Of a DNA stretch of 64,000 nucleotides, positions 42,325 through 50,603 are shown piece after piece (positions within the stretch are counted from its first letter, which is position 1; each line of letters opens with the position of its first letter). Source of the DNA: CAXGTL01 sp964645705 (lineage in GTDB: Archaea > Nanobdellota > Nanobdellia > Woesearchaeales > CAXGTL01). The DNA lies in assembly GCA_964645705.1 (NCBI GenBank), contig CAZYAB010000003.1, positions 152,021-216,020 of the forward strand, given 5' to 3'. The notes under the pieces are model-generated. The model did no database searches and was not told where the DNA came from. It saw nothing but the letters and a program-made list of their open reading frames with translations. The position numbers were made by a program, and so were the translations under genes.

Positions 42325-42825
42325 ATGGAAATAAAAAAACTAGAAAAAGGAGATTATTTTTTGTATCAATTGGGTATGTATTGTTATGATGTTGGAGAGT
42401 ACAGAACCATTGAGCTTTACTTAGGTGAAAGAATATCTGATGAATGTTTTAATGAATTAGTTAACACAGTAATAAATGAAGTTGCAAAAGATGCAGCAAA
42501 AAATCCTAAAAAATACATTAATCAAAAGAGTGTTAATCAGTTTATGCATAGTCAGTTGTCTATGTTTGATATCATGAATGGAATTGCTGATTATTTGGTT
42601 AAATTTGGTTTTGAAAGGTCAGATTGTAGTTATAGATATGAATCAAGTGGAGATGATTTAGGTGCAGATATTTATGGATATGCAGCTGGTTTTTGGGAAG
42701 CAGAAGGTTGTGATAATGTAGCATTTAATGATTTTGTTGATGATGATTTACAAACTAAAATTTACAGACTTTATAAAAAATTAGGTGAGAAGTTTATAGC
42801 AGACTACTTAGCAAGTCATTGTTAA
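42325..42825 (+). CDS. Unknown acidic protein controlled by TrmB regulator 2
   Basis: Not recognised. The 166 residues are acidic with many aromatic residues and four cysteines (MYCYDVGEYRTIELYLGERI, FERSDCSYRYESSGDDLGAD). There is no signal peptide. GAGGTGGA at 42313-42320 fits the ATG at 42325. It has no obvious sequence similarity to the 40062 operon proteins, although the control region is the same type. It converges with the Fap7-like kinase gene. Confidence 0.68.
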   Translation: MEIKKLEKGDYFLYQLGMYCYDVGEYRTIELYLGERISDECFNELVNTVINEVAKDAAKNPKKYINQKSVNQFMHSQLSMFDIMNGIADYLVKFGFERSDCSYRYESSGDDLGADIYGYAAGFWEAEGCDNVAFNDFVDDDLQTKIYRLYKKLGEKFIADYLASHC

Positions 42826-42830
42826 TTTTT

Positions 42831-43292
42831 TTATTTTTTCTTTTTACTTGTATCAACAATCTTTACTTTATGCCCTTTTTCCATTGCTTCATTCAGACAA
42901 ATGTCAAAGATTTCACAGTCTAGGTTTTCTCTTATTTTCTTTTTATTGTATTTTCTTTTTTCTAACCTTTTCTTAAGCTTCTTAAGCCCACACTTTGTGA
43001 CAATGCACAGATCAACGTACTTCTTTGGTAAGTAGTGTGACATGTGAGAGTCTATTACAATACCTTTTGTTTTATTACATTTGTGTATTTTTATTATCTC
43101 TATAAGGAATTTATTCAATTTCTTTGTATCAACAACATAAGTTCTTCTTTTTCTGTCATATCTATCATAGAGTTTACCAGATTTAACTAGCTTTGCTATA
43201 TTTATGTATTCATACTTCTTTTCTTTAGCTAACTTTTTAGCTATCTTTGTCTTACCTGTACCTGGTGATCCTGTGACTATTATGACTTTCAT
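42831..43292 (-). CDS. Adenylate-kinase-like NTPase, Fap7/AK6 type
   Basis: This 153-residue protein has the P-loop IIVTGSPGTGKTKIAKKLA, the NMP-binding YINIAKLVKSGKLYDRYDRK, the DSHMSHYLP strand and the lid region KKRLEKRKYNKKKIRENLDC. Fap7/AK6 proteins act in small-subunit ribosome maturation in eukaryotes and archaea. It ends with a basic tail, and the length is usual for the family. Confidence 0.88.
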   Translation of the reverse strand: MKVIIVTGSPGTGKTKIAKKLAKEKKYEYINIAKLVKSGKLYDRYDRKRRTYVVDTKKLNKFLIEIIKIHKCNKTKGIVIDSHMSHYLPKKYVDLCIVTKCGLKKLKKRLEKRKYNKKKIRENLDCEIFDICLNEAMEKGHKVKIVDTSKKKK

Positions 43293-43356
43293 ACAATTTA
43301 TTTATATTGTTTAGTTTAAATATCTTTTTATAGTTCTGGTTTTTCCTATTTTGTTT

Positions 43357-43617
43357 ATGAATGATCATAAATATACTAAATGGGAAAACTTAGAATTAAC
43401 AGCCCAAGATCTATATGAGAATTCACATTTAAAGGCTTTGGCTTCTGAAGTTGTTGGTACTATTCTAGAACATTGTCACAATAATAGTGGCACAGGACCT
43501 TACTTAAGTTCATTTGATGATAAACATCAAAGTGTTGCTATGAATTTAGTTCTTAATGGTTTATTTAGGTATATAGAACATGGTGATGAAAAAGAAATAG
43601 TTCCTAGTATTTCTTGA
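43357..43617 (+). CDS. Unknown 86-residue protein
   Basis: Not recognised. It is small and soluble, rich in His and acidic residues (MNDHKYTKWENLELTAQDLY, VGTILEHCHNNSGTGPYLSS). A TATA-like CTTTTTATAG lies about 30 nt before the ATG at 43357, supporting a leaderless start there rather than the TTG at 43351. Confidence 0.55.
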   Translation: MNDHKYTKWENLELTAQDLYENSHLKALASEVVGTILEHCHNNSGTGPYLSSFDDKHQSVAMNLVLNGLFRYIEHGDEKEIVPSIS

Positions 43618-43655
43618 TTTTTCACCCTTATTCTATACTCACAAAATATTTATTA

Positions 43656-43667
43656 AGAACCAGTTCT
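43656..43667. promoter_or_regulatory. Palindrome before the coiled-coil/HTH gene
   Basis: AGAACCAGTTCT is a perfect inverted repeat directly downstream of an AATATTTATT TATA box and 23 nt before the ATG at 43691. It would cover the transcription start. The identical 12-mer recurs after the gene at 44213-44224, and TGGAACTAGTTCCA lies inside the gene. Confidence 0.7.
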
Positions 43668-43690
43668 CTGTAGATTGTTAGGGGGAACTG

Positions 43691-44209
43691 ATGAGAACTG
43701 AACTTAGTTTTGAAAAGGCGGTGAAAAAGGCTTTTGATAAGTCTAAAAAAGATATTCTTGAGAATGTTAATAATATTGTTAAAATTAGTGCATCTATTGG
43801 CAAGATTAAGTCTGAAATTGGGTTTTTAAAGCAAAATCAAGCCAATTTAAGCGAAATTACAAGAGAAAATAGTAGAAAAATGGCTATTTTGATAGATAAA
43901 ATAGATCAATTACTGAGTAGACACCCCTTGAGTTCCAATGGAACTAGTTCCAAAGGAAGTGAACGGGTGCCTGTAGAACTTAGATTAGTAAAGCAGTTTC
44001 AGCAAAATAAAGCTGCCATTGTTAAGAATAAGATATTGGTACTGCTTGAAACCAAAGAATTCAGCGCTTACGAGCTCTATACTCATATTGTAGAACAGCA
44101 AGGACTATGTGGTAAGACATCATTTTATAGGTATTTAAAGAGTTTAGAAAAGCAAGGCAAGGTAAGGGTTGAGTTAAAGCATTCACAGCGTATTCTGACT
44201 TTAATATAG
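43691..44209 (+). CDS. Coiled-coil protein with C-terminal winged helix, probable autoregulator
   Basis: The first 75 residues form a coiled coil (IGKIKSEIGFLKQNQANLSE). The C-terminal 75 residues look like a winged helix (KNKILVLLETKEFSAYELYT, GKTSFYRYLKSLEKQGKVRV). Identical palindromes lie at its promoter and just after its stop codon, so it probably represses itself and may loop DNA. Its other targets are not known. I do not recognise the family. Confidence 0.68.
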   Translation: MRTELSFEKAVKKAFDKSKKDILENVNNIVKISASIGKIKSEIGFLKQNQANLSEITRENSRKMAILIDKIDQLLSRHPLSSNGTSSKGSERVPVELRLVKQFQQNKAAIVKNKILVLLETKEFSAYELYTHIVEQQGLCGKTSFYRYLKSLEKQGKVRVELKHSQRILTLI

Positions 44210-44212
44210 ATT

Positions 44213-44224
44213 AGAACCAGTTCT
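44213..44224. promoter_or_regulatory. Second copy of the AGAACCAGTTCT palindrome
   Basis: This is identical to the 12-mer at 43656-43667 and lies 4 nt after the stop codon of the coiled-coil/HTH gene. It is on the terminator side of the convergent zinc-ribbon gene. A half-site (TACTAGTTCT) appears again near 44489. Confidence 0.65.
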
Positions 44225-44231
44225 TAACAGT

Positions 44232-44402
44232 TTAGTACAATTCTTCTAAAATGTGCTTTTTCTCTGTTACAGAGCCTTCTGTGCCACAATATGGACACCT
44301 ATGAAATGGCTTTGTTCTGCCTTTTTTCCATGGCTCAAATACATACTTACACTTAGCACACCTGAATTTTACTTTTTTTAGTTTTTCTTTTTTTTCTTTC
44401 AT
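44232..44402 (-). CDS. Small zinc-ribbon protein
   Basis: This 56-residue protein reads MKEKKEKLKKVKFRCAKCKY, then VFEPWKKGRTKPFHRCPYCG and ends SVTEKKHILEELY. The CAKC and CPYC pairs form a zinc ribbon. A TATA box (TTTATAAATATAG on the minus strand) lies about 30 nt before the ATG, so it is leaderless and independently expressed. Function unknown. Confidence 0.75.
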   Translation of the reverse strand: MKEKKEKLKKVKFRCAKCKYVFEPWKKGRTKPFHRCPYCGTEGSVTEKKHILEELY

Positions 44403-44786
44403 AAATTTATATATAAAAATCTATATTTATAAAGGTTTCTATGATTATTTAGTCACCTTGTAGGAGTAAATAAACCAAAGCTTTAAATACTAGTTCTACA
44501 AACATTATCATATAGGGAGGCCCAAGGGTAATCATGATTATAAAATCCCCCCACAAACGACTTTATAATTTCTATAAACTCTTGGACTCCTTTTATGTTT
44601 ATAGAGCAGGTGGTAAAATAATGCAAAGAATAGTAAAAGCAGTAAATGATCTTTTTGATACAAAAGATTATAAGACTAATAAAGAAGAAATGAGATTTAG
44701 ACATGAATTAAAAGACGCTAATGTGTTGGTATAATGTTTTTGTTTTTACAATAACTTTTTAAACTACTTTCTACATATTCTAGTTT
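44403..44786. other. Intergenic region with one doubtful small ORF
   Basis: The region holds promoters for the zinc ribbon (minus) and probably for a + transcript (TTTAAATA near 44482, GGGAGG at 44515). An ORF at 44534-44734 (66 codons, with a possible internal start at 44621, MQRIVKAVNDLFDTKDYKTN) follows. It has no recognisable domain. I list the ORF here rather than as a confident gene. Confidence 0.35.
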
Positions 44787-45482
44787 ATGATATCGGTTGT
44801 ATTGGTTGAGCCAGAGATAAGTGGTAATGTGGGTGCTATATGCAGAATCATGAAGAATTTTGATTTTGATAAATTAGTTATTGTTAATCCTAAGTGTGAT
44901 TGTAAATCTACAGAAGTCAAGAACAGGGCAAAGCATGCACAAGATATTTTGAGAAAAGCTAAATTTGTTAAGAGAATACCTAAATTTGATTATGTTATTG
45001 GAACAACTGCAAAATTAGGTAGTGATTATAATGTTAATAGATTGCCATTGTTACCAGAACAACTTGCTCCTAAGTTGATAAAATTAACTAACAAAGTCTC
45101 TGTAGGTTTAATATTTGGTAGAGAGGGAATAGGTTTGACTAATGAGGAAATTGAAAAATGCGACATGATTGTAACAATACCTTCTTCAAAAAAATATCCG
45201 ACTCTTAATCTGAGTCATTCTGTTGCTGTTATTCTTTATGAAATATTCAGATTACAGAAAAAAGAAACTAAATTAGACAGAATAAATCCTGCGCAAGATG
45301 TTGATAAAAAACAGATCATGAAGATGTTAAATAAAATTCTCAGTGGATTGGAATTTTCAACTAAAGAAAAAAAACAAACACAAAAACTTGTATGGAAAAG
45401 AATATTTAATAAAGCATTCTTGACAAAAAGAGAAGCATTTGTTGTGATGGGTTTGTTGAGAAAGTTGATGAAAAAAAGGTAA
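44787..45482 (+). CDS. trmJ: tRNA/rRNA 2'-O-methyltransferase, TrmJ-like (SPOUT family)
   Basis: The N terminus ISVVLVEPEISGNVGAICRI, the middle LIFGREGIGLTNEEIEKCD and the knot-forming VTIPSSKKYPTLNLSHSVAV define the TrmJ branch of the SPOUT methyltransferases. Archaeal TrmJ methylates the ribose of C32 in tRNA. The C-terminal 60 residues are a helical tail. It stands alone between unrelated genes. Confidence 0.9.
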   Translation: MISVVLVEPEISGNVGAICRIMKNFDFDKLVIVNPKCDCKSTEVKNRAKHAQDILRKAKFVKRIPKFDYVIGTTAKLGSDYNVNRLPLLPEQLAPKLIKLTNKVSVGLIFGREGIGLTNEEIEKCDMIVTIPSSKKYPTLNLSHSVAVILYEIFRLQKKETKLDRINPAQDVDKKQIMKMLNKILSGLEFSTKEKKQTQKLVWKRIFNKAFLTKREAFVVMGLLRKLMKKR

Positions 45483-45515
45483 ACTTAATAAATATAATAA
45501 GTATAAATGTAAAAT

Positions 45516-46793
45516 ATGAAGAAAAAAGGGGCGCATAAACGCAGTAATCATAATCTGCTAGATGATATTTTGTATAAGTTAAGAACTTCTAAAGATAAAA
45601 TTGAATTCTTCAAAAACATTGATATTAATAAACAAGGCTTTGTTCTTTTAAGATTATCTAAAAAATATAAGAAAAAGATTCTTGATGAATTAAAGAATAG
45701 AGAAGTAGTTAACCTTATTCATTATCTTGATCCTGATAAAGCGGCTGATCTATTACATTATGTTGATAAAAGCAGGGGAAAAAGAATAATAAAGAAGTTA
45801 AAAATAGAAGCAAAAGAAAAAGTTGAATTTTTGCTTAAGTTTGATCCAAAGAGTGCTGCTGGTTTGATGAGTCTTGATTATATTGAGGTTGATAAAAAGC
45901 ATGCTTTTAAACATGTTTCTAGATTAATTAAAAAACATGAAAAACAAACAGGAAAGTTTCCTGCAATCCTTGTTATTGATGATGGATTTTTAATAGGGGA
46001 AGTTATTGGGCATAAATTTGCTTTGCATCCTGGAAGAGAAAAAGTTGAAAAACATATAAAAAAAGTAGTAACAGTAAAATATAATTCTAATCAAAAAGAA
46101 GTTTTGAATATGTTTAAAAAACACCCTCATAATAAAATAGTTGTGTTAGATGATGATAATAGCATTATAGGTGTTATTTATTCTGATGATGTGCTAAGAT
46201 TATTGCATGAAAGTTCAACAAGAACTTTGTATGATTTCGCAGGTGTAAAAGAACAAGAAGATGTTTTAGATAGTTTTACTGTTAAAGTTAAGAACAGGTT
46301 TGGTTGGCTAGTCATTAACTTAGCAACAGCATTCTTAGCAGCAGCTGTTGTTGGTTTGTTTCAAGATGTCATTAGTGCTCTTGTTTTATTAGCTGTTTAC
46401 ATGCCAATAGTTGCTGGTATGGGAGGTAATGCTGGTACACAAACATCTGCTGTTATGATTCGTGGTTTAGCTCTTAAAGAAGTTGAGTTAAAGACTTGTA
46501 AAAGGGTATTGTTTCATGAAGTTTTAGCAGGAATTGTTAATGGATTTTTGATTGGTGTGATAGTTGCTTTGATTGCGATTGTATTTAATCATAATCCTTT
46601 GTTTGGATTGGTAATTGGTTTGTCAATGATTGCTAATCTGTTTATTGCTGGTTTGTTTGGGGCAATTGTTCCTTTGTTAATGAAGTATTTAGGTAAGGAT
46701 CCTGCTTCGTCTGCGTCAGTGTTTATTACAACTGCGACTGATGTGTGTGGGTTTTTTGTGTTTTTAGGTTTGGCTAGTGTGATGTTATTGTGA
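45516..46793 (+). CDS. mgtE: Magnesium transporter MgtE
   Basis: The 425 residues follow the MgtE layout: helical superhelix N domain (LIHYLDPDKAADLLHYVDKS), paired CBS domains (to about residue 245), then a membrane domain with five segments. The core motif is VAGMGGNAGTQTSAVMIRGL, and the end is PASSASVFITTATDVCGFFV. MgtE is a Mg2+-gated Mg2+ channel. It converges with the DUF371 gene, overlapping it by 20 nt. Confidence 0.93.
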   Translation: MKKKGAHKRSNHNLLDDILYKLRTSKDKIEFFKNIDINKQGFVLLRLSKKYKKKILDELKNREVVNLIHYLDPDKAADLLHYVDKSRGKRIIKKLKIEAKEKVEFLLKFDPKSAAGLMSLDYIEVDKKHAFKHVSRLIKKHEKQTGKFPAILVIDDGFLIGEVIGHKFALHPGREKVEKHIKKVVTVKYNSNQKEVLNMFKKHPHNKIVVLDDDNSIIGVIYSDDVLRLLHESSTRTLYDFAGVKEQEDVLDSFTVKVKNRFGWLVINLATAFLAAAVVGLFQDVISALVLLAVYMPIVAGMGGNAGTQTSAVMIRGLALKEVELKTCKRVLFHEVLAGIVNGFLIGVIVALIAIVFNHNPLFGLVIGLSMIANLFIAGLFGAIVPLLMKYLGKDPASSASVFITTATDVCGFFVFLGLASVMLL

Positions 46794-47166
46794 TTTTTAG
46801 TTTCTTGTTTTGATTTTTTATTCTTTCTATTAATTTTCTATCTAAGTGGATTGCTGCTTTATCTGCATCTGTTCCCAGTGTTCTATCGCTTTGGTGTGTT
46901 CCCAGTCTTATGACAATCTCTTTGTCACTATTAAAACTTTTATTAACATCACAAACAATTGTTTCTTCTAAATCATCAACTTTAATTGTAATGTTTATTG
47001 TTTTGTATTGTAAGAACTCTTTCAACTTCACCAAATCAAAGTCTGCATTAACTCCTACAATGCAATCACCTTTCTTGGTGAGATAATTATCTTTTGTAAA
47101 TTCTAGTGTGGTCTTGTGAGTTGCCAGAATATTCTTGTGACCAGAACAAGTAAAACCATACTTCAT
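46774..47166 (-). CDS. DUF371 family protein
   Basis: This 130-residue archaeal protein has the DUF371 hallmarks FTCSGHKNILATHKTTLEFT, DCIVGVNADFDL, and the C-terminal TLGTDADKAAIHLDRKLIER. The function is not established. The ATG overlaps the stop of the preceding gene (TAATG), so the two are translationally coupled. Confidence 0.85.
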   Translation of the reverse strand: MKYGFTCSGHKNILATHKTTLEFTKDNYLTKKGDCIVGVNADFDLVKLKEFLQYKTINITIKVDDLEETIVCDVNKSFNSDKEIVIRLGTHQSDRTLGTDADKAAIHLDRKLIERIKNQNKKLKITITSH

Positions 47167-47408
47167 TATAATATGTCTTCTATTTTTCCTTGTTTCTTTT
47201 TTGATGATTTTGCTGCTTTTTGTGCTTGTTTTGCTGCTGCTTCTAAGTCAATGCCTAAGTCTTTTAACCCTTTGATATGCATTTGCATTAATTGTTCAAC
47301 TATTTGGAGAATCTTTAACATTTCTTCTCTTTCTTTAACTAAAGTTGCTAAAGCACCTTTATGAAAACCTATTTGTTCATCATTTGAAACTTTTTGTTTT
47401 TTTGCCAT
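47166..47408 (-). CDS. Small helical protein of unknown function
   Basis: This 80-residue protein begins MAKKQKVSNDEQIGFHKGAL and is predicted to be two helices (LVKEREEMLKILQIVEQLMQ, IDLEAAAKQAQKAAKSSKKK) with a basic end. I recognise no domain. The start at 47408 is set by AGGTGGAT just upstream; a longer in-frame reading would run through the promoter. It is coupled to the DUF371 gene. Confidence 0.7.
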   Translation of the reverse strand: MAKKQKVSNDEQIGFHKGALATLVKEREEMLKILQIVEQLMQMHIKGLKDLGIDLEAAAKQAQKAAKSSKKKQGKIEDIL

Positions 47409-47538
47409 TATAATCCACCTATTGTATTTTATATAATATGATAAATAATGTTTGTTTATAAACATTTGTAATAAAATAACAGGATTTATATACTATTGTA
47501 ATATAAAATAAATATAATAATCAAAAGGAGGTGATAAA

Positions 47539-47919
47539 ATGACACCAGTAGAAATAATGGCTTTGATCATTGCATTGGTTTCTCTTGTTAAACTGATTGT
47601 AGCAGGAGTGAATCCTAGAATCTGGTATGATAAAGTTGTAAAAGGAACTTGGTCAAATCCTATGATGATGACAATTCTTGGGCTAATATTAGCATGTGTT
47701 AGTTGGTATTATTTACGTGTAGAACTAACTATTGTGCAAGTATTTGCAGCAATGCTGTTCTTAGGATTTATAATGATGGCAACAATTGCACCATTTTCAA
47801 AAGAATTAGTAAAAGTTGCTGACATATTTTTTAAAAAAGATTTAATGAGAAAAGCATGGTTAGGAATAATCATATGGCTTGGTCTTATTATTTGGGTGCT
47901 TTATGCATTATTTGTTTAA
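47539..47919 (+). CDS. Small four-segment membrane protein
   Basis: The 126 residues form about four hydrophobic segments: 5-24, 43-60, 64-85 and 106-125. A charged loop RIWYDKVVKGTWSNP lies after the first. AAGGAGGTGA before the ATG is an excellent ribosome-binding site, implying solid translation. The function is unknown. T-rich DNA after the stop (47920-47960) is a likely terminator. Confidence 0.7.
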   Translation: MTPVEIMALIIALVSLVKLIVAGVNPRIWYDKVVKGTWSNPMMMTILGLILACVSWYYLRVELTIVQVFAAMLFLGFIMMATIAPFSKELVKVADIFFKKDLMRKAWLGIIIWLGLIIWVLYALFV

Positions 47920-48084
47920 GTTTTTTTTTATTTTTTTATTTTGTTTTTCTAATTTTGTATTATTATTTGCTTTTTCTAATTATATTTTCTAAAATATATA
48001 TTCAACTTAATAGTTTGCTTCACAATTATCTTAATAAACTCTTTATTCTACCGAGATTATAAATATATATAAAATAGGGTGATG
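47920..48084 (+). promoter_or_regulatory. T-rich terminator region and HerA-gene promoter
   Basis: Long T-runs follow the membrane-protein stop codon. Near 48056 the sequence GATTATAAATATATATAAAA is a TATA box whose spacing places the transcript start at about 48082-48085, matching a leaderless HerA-type gene. I see no ORF in between. Confidence 0.5.
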
Positions 48085-50373
48085 ATGTTAATATTAGGAA
48101 AAATTCATGGAAAAACAACGACATTTGAATTTGAATTCATAGTTGATAAGTTAGTAGAAGGAAAAGCTAAAAAACACGAATTCTTGCAAGTATATCATAA
48201 TGATTATGGGTATGTTCTTTGTCAGATTACCAAATTAATAAAAGATATTGAAAAGACAATTGCAAAATGTAATATCATAGGATATAAAGATGAATCAACT
48301 AATATAATAAAAGCGATCAGAACGCCTTTTGTTCCTGGAACAGAGGTTTTATTAGCTGAAGATGATTTTATTAATAATATTCTTAGATTTGATGATGCAA
48401 AAGGCGCATTTATTGGAAAATTAGAATATAGAGATATTCCTATTTATTTAAACATAAATAAGCTTGTTACAAAGCACATTGCAATATTGGCAAAAACAGG
48501 GGCTGGAAAGAGTTATAGTGTTGGTGTTTTAATAGAAGAAATGCTTGATAAAGGAATACCTTTGTTAATAATTGATCCGCATGGTGAATATTCTACTTTA
48601 AAAGATAGAAATACTAATCTTTTTGAATTAGAAAAAATAAAATCTTTTCACTTAGATGCAAAAAGTTATTTAACACAAGTGCAAGAGTTTGGCGATATTA
48701 ATGTTGATGATAAGTTCAAACCATTAAAACTTAATGATAATTTTACGTCACAAGAATTAATCAATCTATTTCCTAGGCTTACAAGTACGCAACAAGCTGT
48801 ATTATATTCTGCTATCCAAGATCTTGATATTGTTAATTTTGAAAATTTAACAGAAAAGTTAAGGTTTGTAGATAATAATGCCAAGTTTACTATTTTGTCT
48901 GTTCTGGATTATCTAAAGAAAACAGACCTGTTTTCAATGTTTCCAACTGATTATAATGAAATAATAACTGTTGGTAAAGCATCTATTATAAATTTAAAAG
49001 GAATGGAGCCAGAGATTCAACAAATAATTGTTTACAAATTACTTAAAGATTTGTTTCAATTACGAAAACAAAATAAAATAAGCCCTTTTTTCTGTGTAAT
49101 TGAAGAAGCGCATAATTTTATACCTGAAAAACACATTGGTGAAGCAAAGTCTTCGTCAATTATTAGAACAATTGCTTCTGAAGGTAGGAAGTTTGGTCTT
49201 GGTCTGTGCGTTGTTAGTCAGAGGCCTGCTTTGGTGGAGAAAAATGTTTTATCACAATGTAATACACAGATTATTCTTAAGGTTACTAATCCTAATGATC
49301 TTAAAGCTATTACAGCTTCATCAGAAGGATTGTCATATAATGCAGATGATGATATAAAGAATCTTGCTGTTGGTACTGCGATGGTAACTGGATTCACAGA
49401 AATGCCTTTATTTGTTGATATAAGACCCAGGAAAAGCAAGCACGGCGGCACATCAATTGAAATTGTTAAAGATCAACCAGAGCCAAAGGTATTGATTGAA
49501 GAAGTTGTTGAAGGAAAAACTGATGAAGATGAGGATGAAGAAGCTTTTAAGCCTAAAGAAGTGTATTTGACTTTAGACGAATTTCAAGAAGATAAAGTAG
49601 AAGAAGAAGTAAGAGAAGAAGTAAAAGAAGAAGTAAAAGAAGAAGAAAAAGAAAAGCAGCCAGAATTAAGATTGTACAAAGAAGAAGAAAAAGAAAAGCA
49701 GCCAGAATTAAGATTGTACAAAGAAGAAGAAAAAGAAACAGAAGAAACCAAAGAACATGTTGATGTTGTTGAACAAGCAAAAGAATATGAAGAATTATTA
49801 CCTTTGATCAAACCAAAATTATCAAAAAAAGATATAAGATTGATATCATCAGAACCAATTGATAGGATTGATACTGTTCTTGTGCCTGGTGCTTTGATCA
49901 AGTGCAGAAGAAAAGATTTTGAGTTTAATTTATTAGTTGACTTAATTGGTGGAAAAATTATTGAAGATGTTGATAAGATGAAGGGTTTGAACATAATTGA
50001 TTTAACTAAATTTTCTTTAGCAGAGATACAAGTTCTGGAAACAGGCTTACACATGTATACATTTACAGAGTCAATGGTTACTTCTAAAACAGGTTTAGGC
50101 ATTACAAAAGTTCAGAATATTCTTAATCTGCTTTATAATGAAAATGTTTTAGCAAAAAAGAATGAATATTATACAGTATCGCATGACTCTACTTTGATTT
50201 CTCATCCGCAAGATTATGCATACAATGAAGAAATTAAGTATGAATCTATTGAGTTTAATGAAAAAGAAGAAGCTGTTGCTTCTATTGATAATGTTAAACA
50301 AAAACTGAATCAGTTTGTTGATATTGTTGATGTTAAGGATTGTTTTATTGTTAAGTATGAAATAATTAATTAA
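48085..50373 (+). CDS. HerA/DUF87-type ATPase with C-terminal winged helix
   Basis: This 762-residue hexameric-translocase-type ATPase has Walker A AKTGAGKSYSVGVLIEEM, IIDPHGEYSTL, Walker B FFCVIEEAHNFIPE and the later RIIASEGRKFGLGLCVVSQRP-like sensor region. The C-terminal part has an acidic linker with an exact 14-residue duplication, then a helical domain and a winged helix (GLGITKVQNILNLLYNENVL). HerA pumps DNA for NurA in repair, but no nurA is adjacent. The GTG/ATG cluster at 48079-48087 makes the exact start uncertain. Confidence 0.85.
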   Translation: MLILGKIHGKTTTFEFEFIVDKLVEGKAKKHEFLQVYHNDYGYVLCQITKLIKDIEKTIAKCNIIGYKDESTNIIKAIRTPFVPGTEVLLAEDDFINNILRFDDAKGAFIGKLEYRDIPIYLNINKLVTKHIAILAKTGAGKSYSVGVLIEEMLDKGIPLLIIDPHGEYSTLKDRNTNLFELEKIKSFHLDAKSYLTQVQEFGDINVDDKFKPLKLNDNFTSQELINLFPRLTSTQQAVLYSAIQDLDIVNFENLTEKLRFVDNNAKFTILSVLDYLKKTDLFSMFPTDYNEIITVGKASIINLKGMEPEIQQIIVYKLLKDLFQLRKQNKISPFFCVIEEAHNFIPEKHIGEAKSSSIIRTIASEGRKFGLGLCVVSQRPALVEKNVLSQCNTQIILKVTNPNDLKAITASSEGLSYNADDDIKNLAVGTAMVTGFTEMPLFVDIRPRKSKHGGTSIEIVKDQPEPKVLIEEVVEGKTDEDEDEEAFKPKEVYLTLDEFQEDKVEEEVREEVKEEVKEEEKEKQPELRLYKEEEKEKQPELRLYKEEEKETEETKEHVDVVEQAKEYEELLPLIKPKLSKKDIRLISSEPIDRIDTVLVPGALIKCRRKDFEFNLLVDLIGGKIIEDVDKMKGLNIIDLTKFSLAEIQVLETGLHMYTFTESMVTSKTGLGITKVQNILNLLYNENVLAKKNEYYTVSHDSTLISHPQDYAYNEEIKYESIEFNEKEEAVASIDNVKQKLNQFVDIVDVKDCFIVKYEIIN
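49639..49722 (+). repeat. Two exact 42-bp direct repeats inside the HerA gene
   Basis: 49639-49680 and 49681-49722 are identical and encode EEEKEKQPELRLYK twice. The lack of any base difference points to a recent duplication in the acidic linker. Confidence 0.9.
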
Positions 50374-50503
50374 TCCCTCTACACATCATTTTCTCATTAT
50401 TGCAGTTTGTGCATTTGAAAATATCAAATTTGCTGTTTCCTGAGTCCATTGTTCCTCTTTTTATCATTACGCTTTTACATTTTTGGCATATTATGTCTGA
50501 CAT
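50366..50503 (-). CDS. Small zinc-ribbon protein
   Basis: This 45-residue protein reads MSDIICQKCKSVMIKRGTMD, then SGNSKFDIFKCTNCNNEKMM. The CQKC and CTNC pairs give a zinc ribbon like those of small transcription-factor-like proteins. AGGTGA lies 7 nt before the ATG. Its 3' end overlaps the HerA gene by 8 nt on the opposite strand. C-rich element B is immediately upstream. Confidence 0.75.
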   Translation of the reverse strand: MSDIICQKCKSVMIKRGTMDSGNSKFDIFKCTNCNNEKMMCRGIN

Positions 50504-50543
50504 TTTGTTTTCACCTTTTTGTTTTATTTATTAATTTCTTATT

Positions 50544-50600
50544 GCCCACATGCTCCGCCCCCACCGCCCACCCAGGGTCAATAAGGGACGATGAAATGGG
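50544..50600 (+). repeat. C-rich intergenic element, copy B
   Basis: GCCCACATG is followed by a run CCGCCCCCACCGCCCACCCA, then ATAAGGGACGATG and TGGG. It lies between the Drg-type GTPase and the small zinc-ribbon gene, both on the minus strand. CCCA near 50545 can pair with TGGG near 50597. The layout is the same as copy E. Confidence 0.6.
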
Positions 50601-50603
50601 TTA

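Noticed and set aside
44534..44734. 66-codon ORF
   Set aside because: Not given as a gene: no domain, ribosome-binding site poorly spaced, and the codon pattern of its first half is atypical; kept as a possibility under the intergenic entry.
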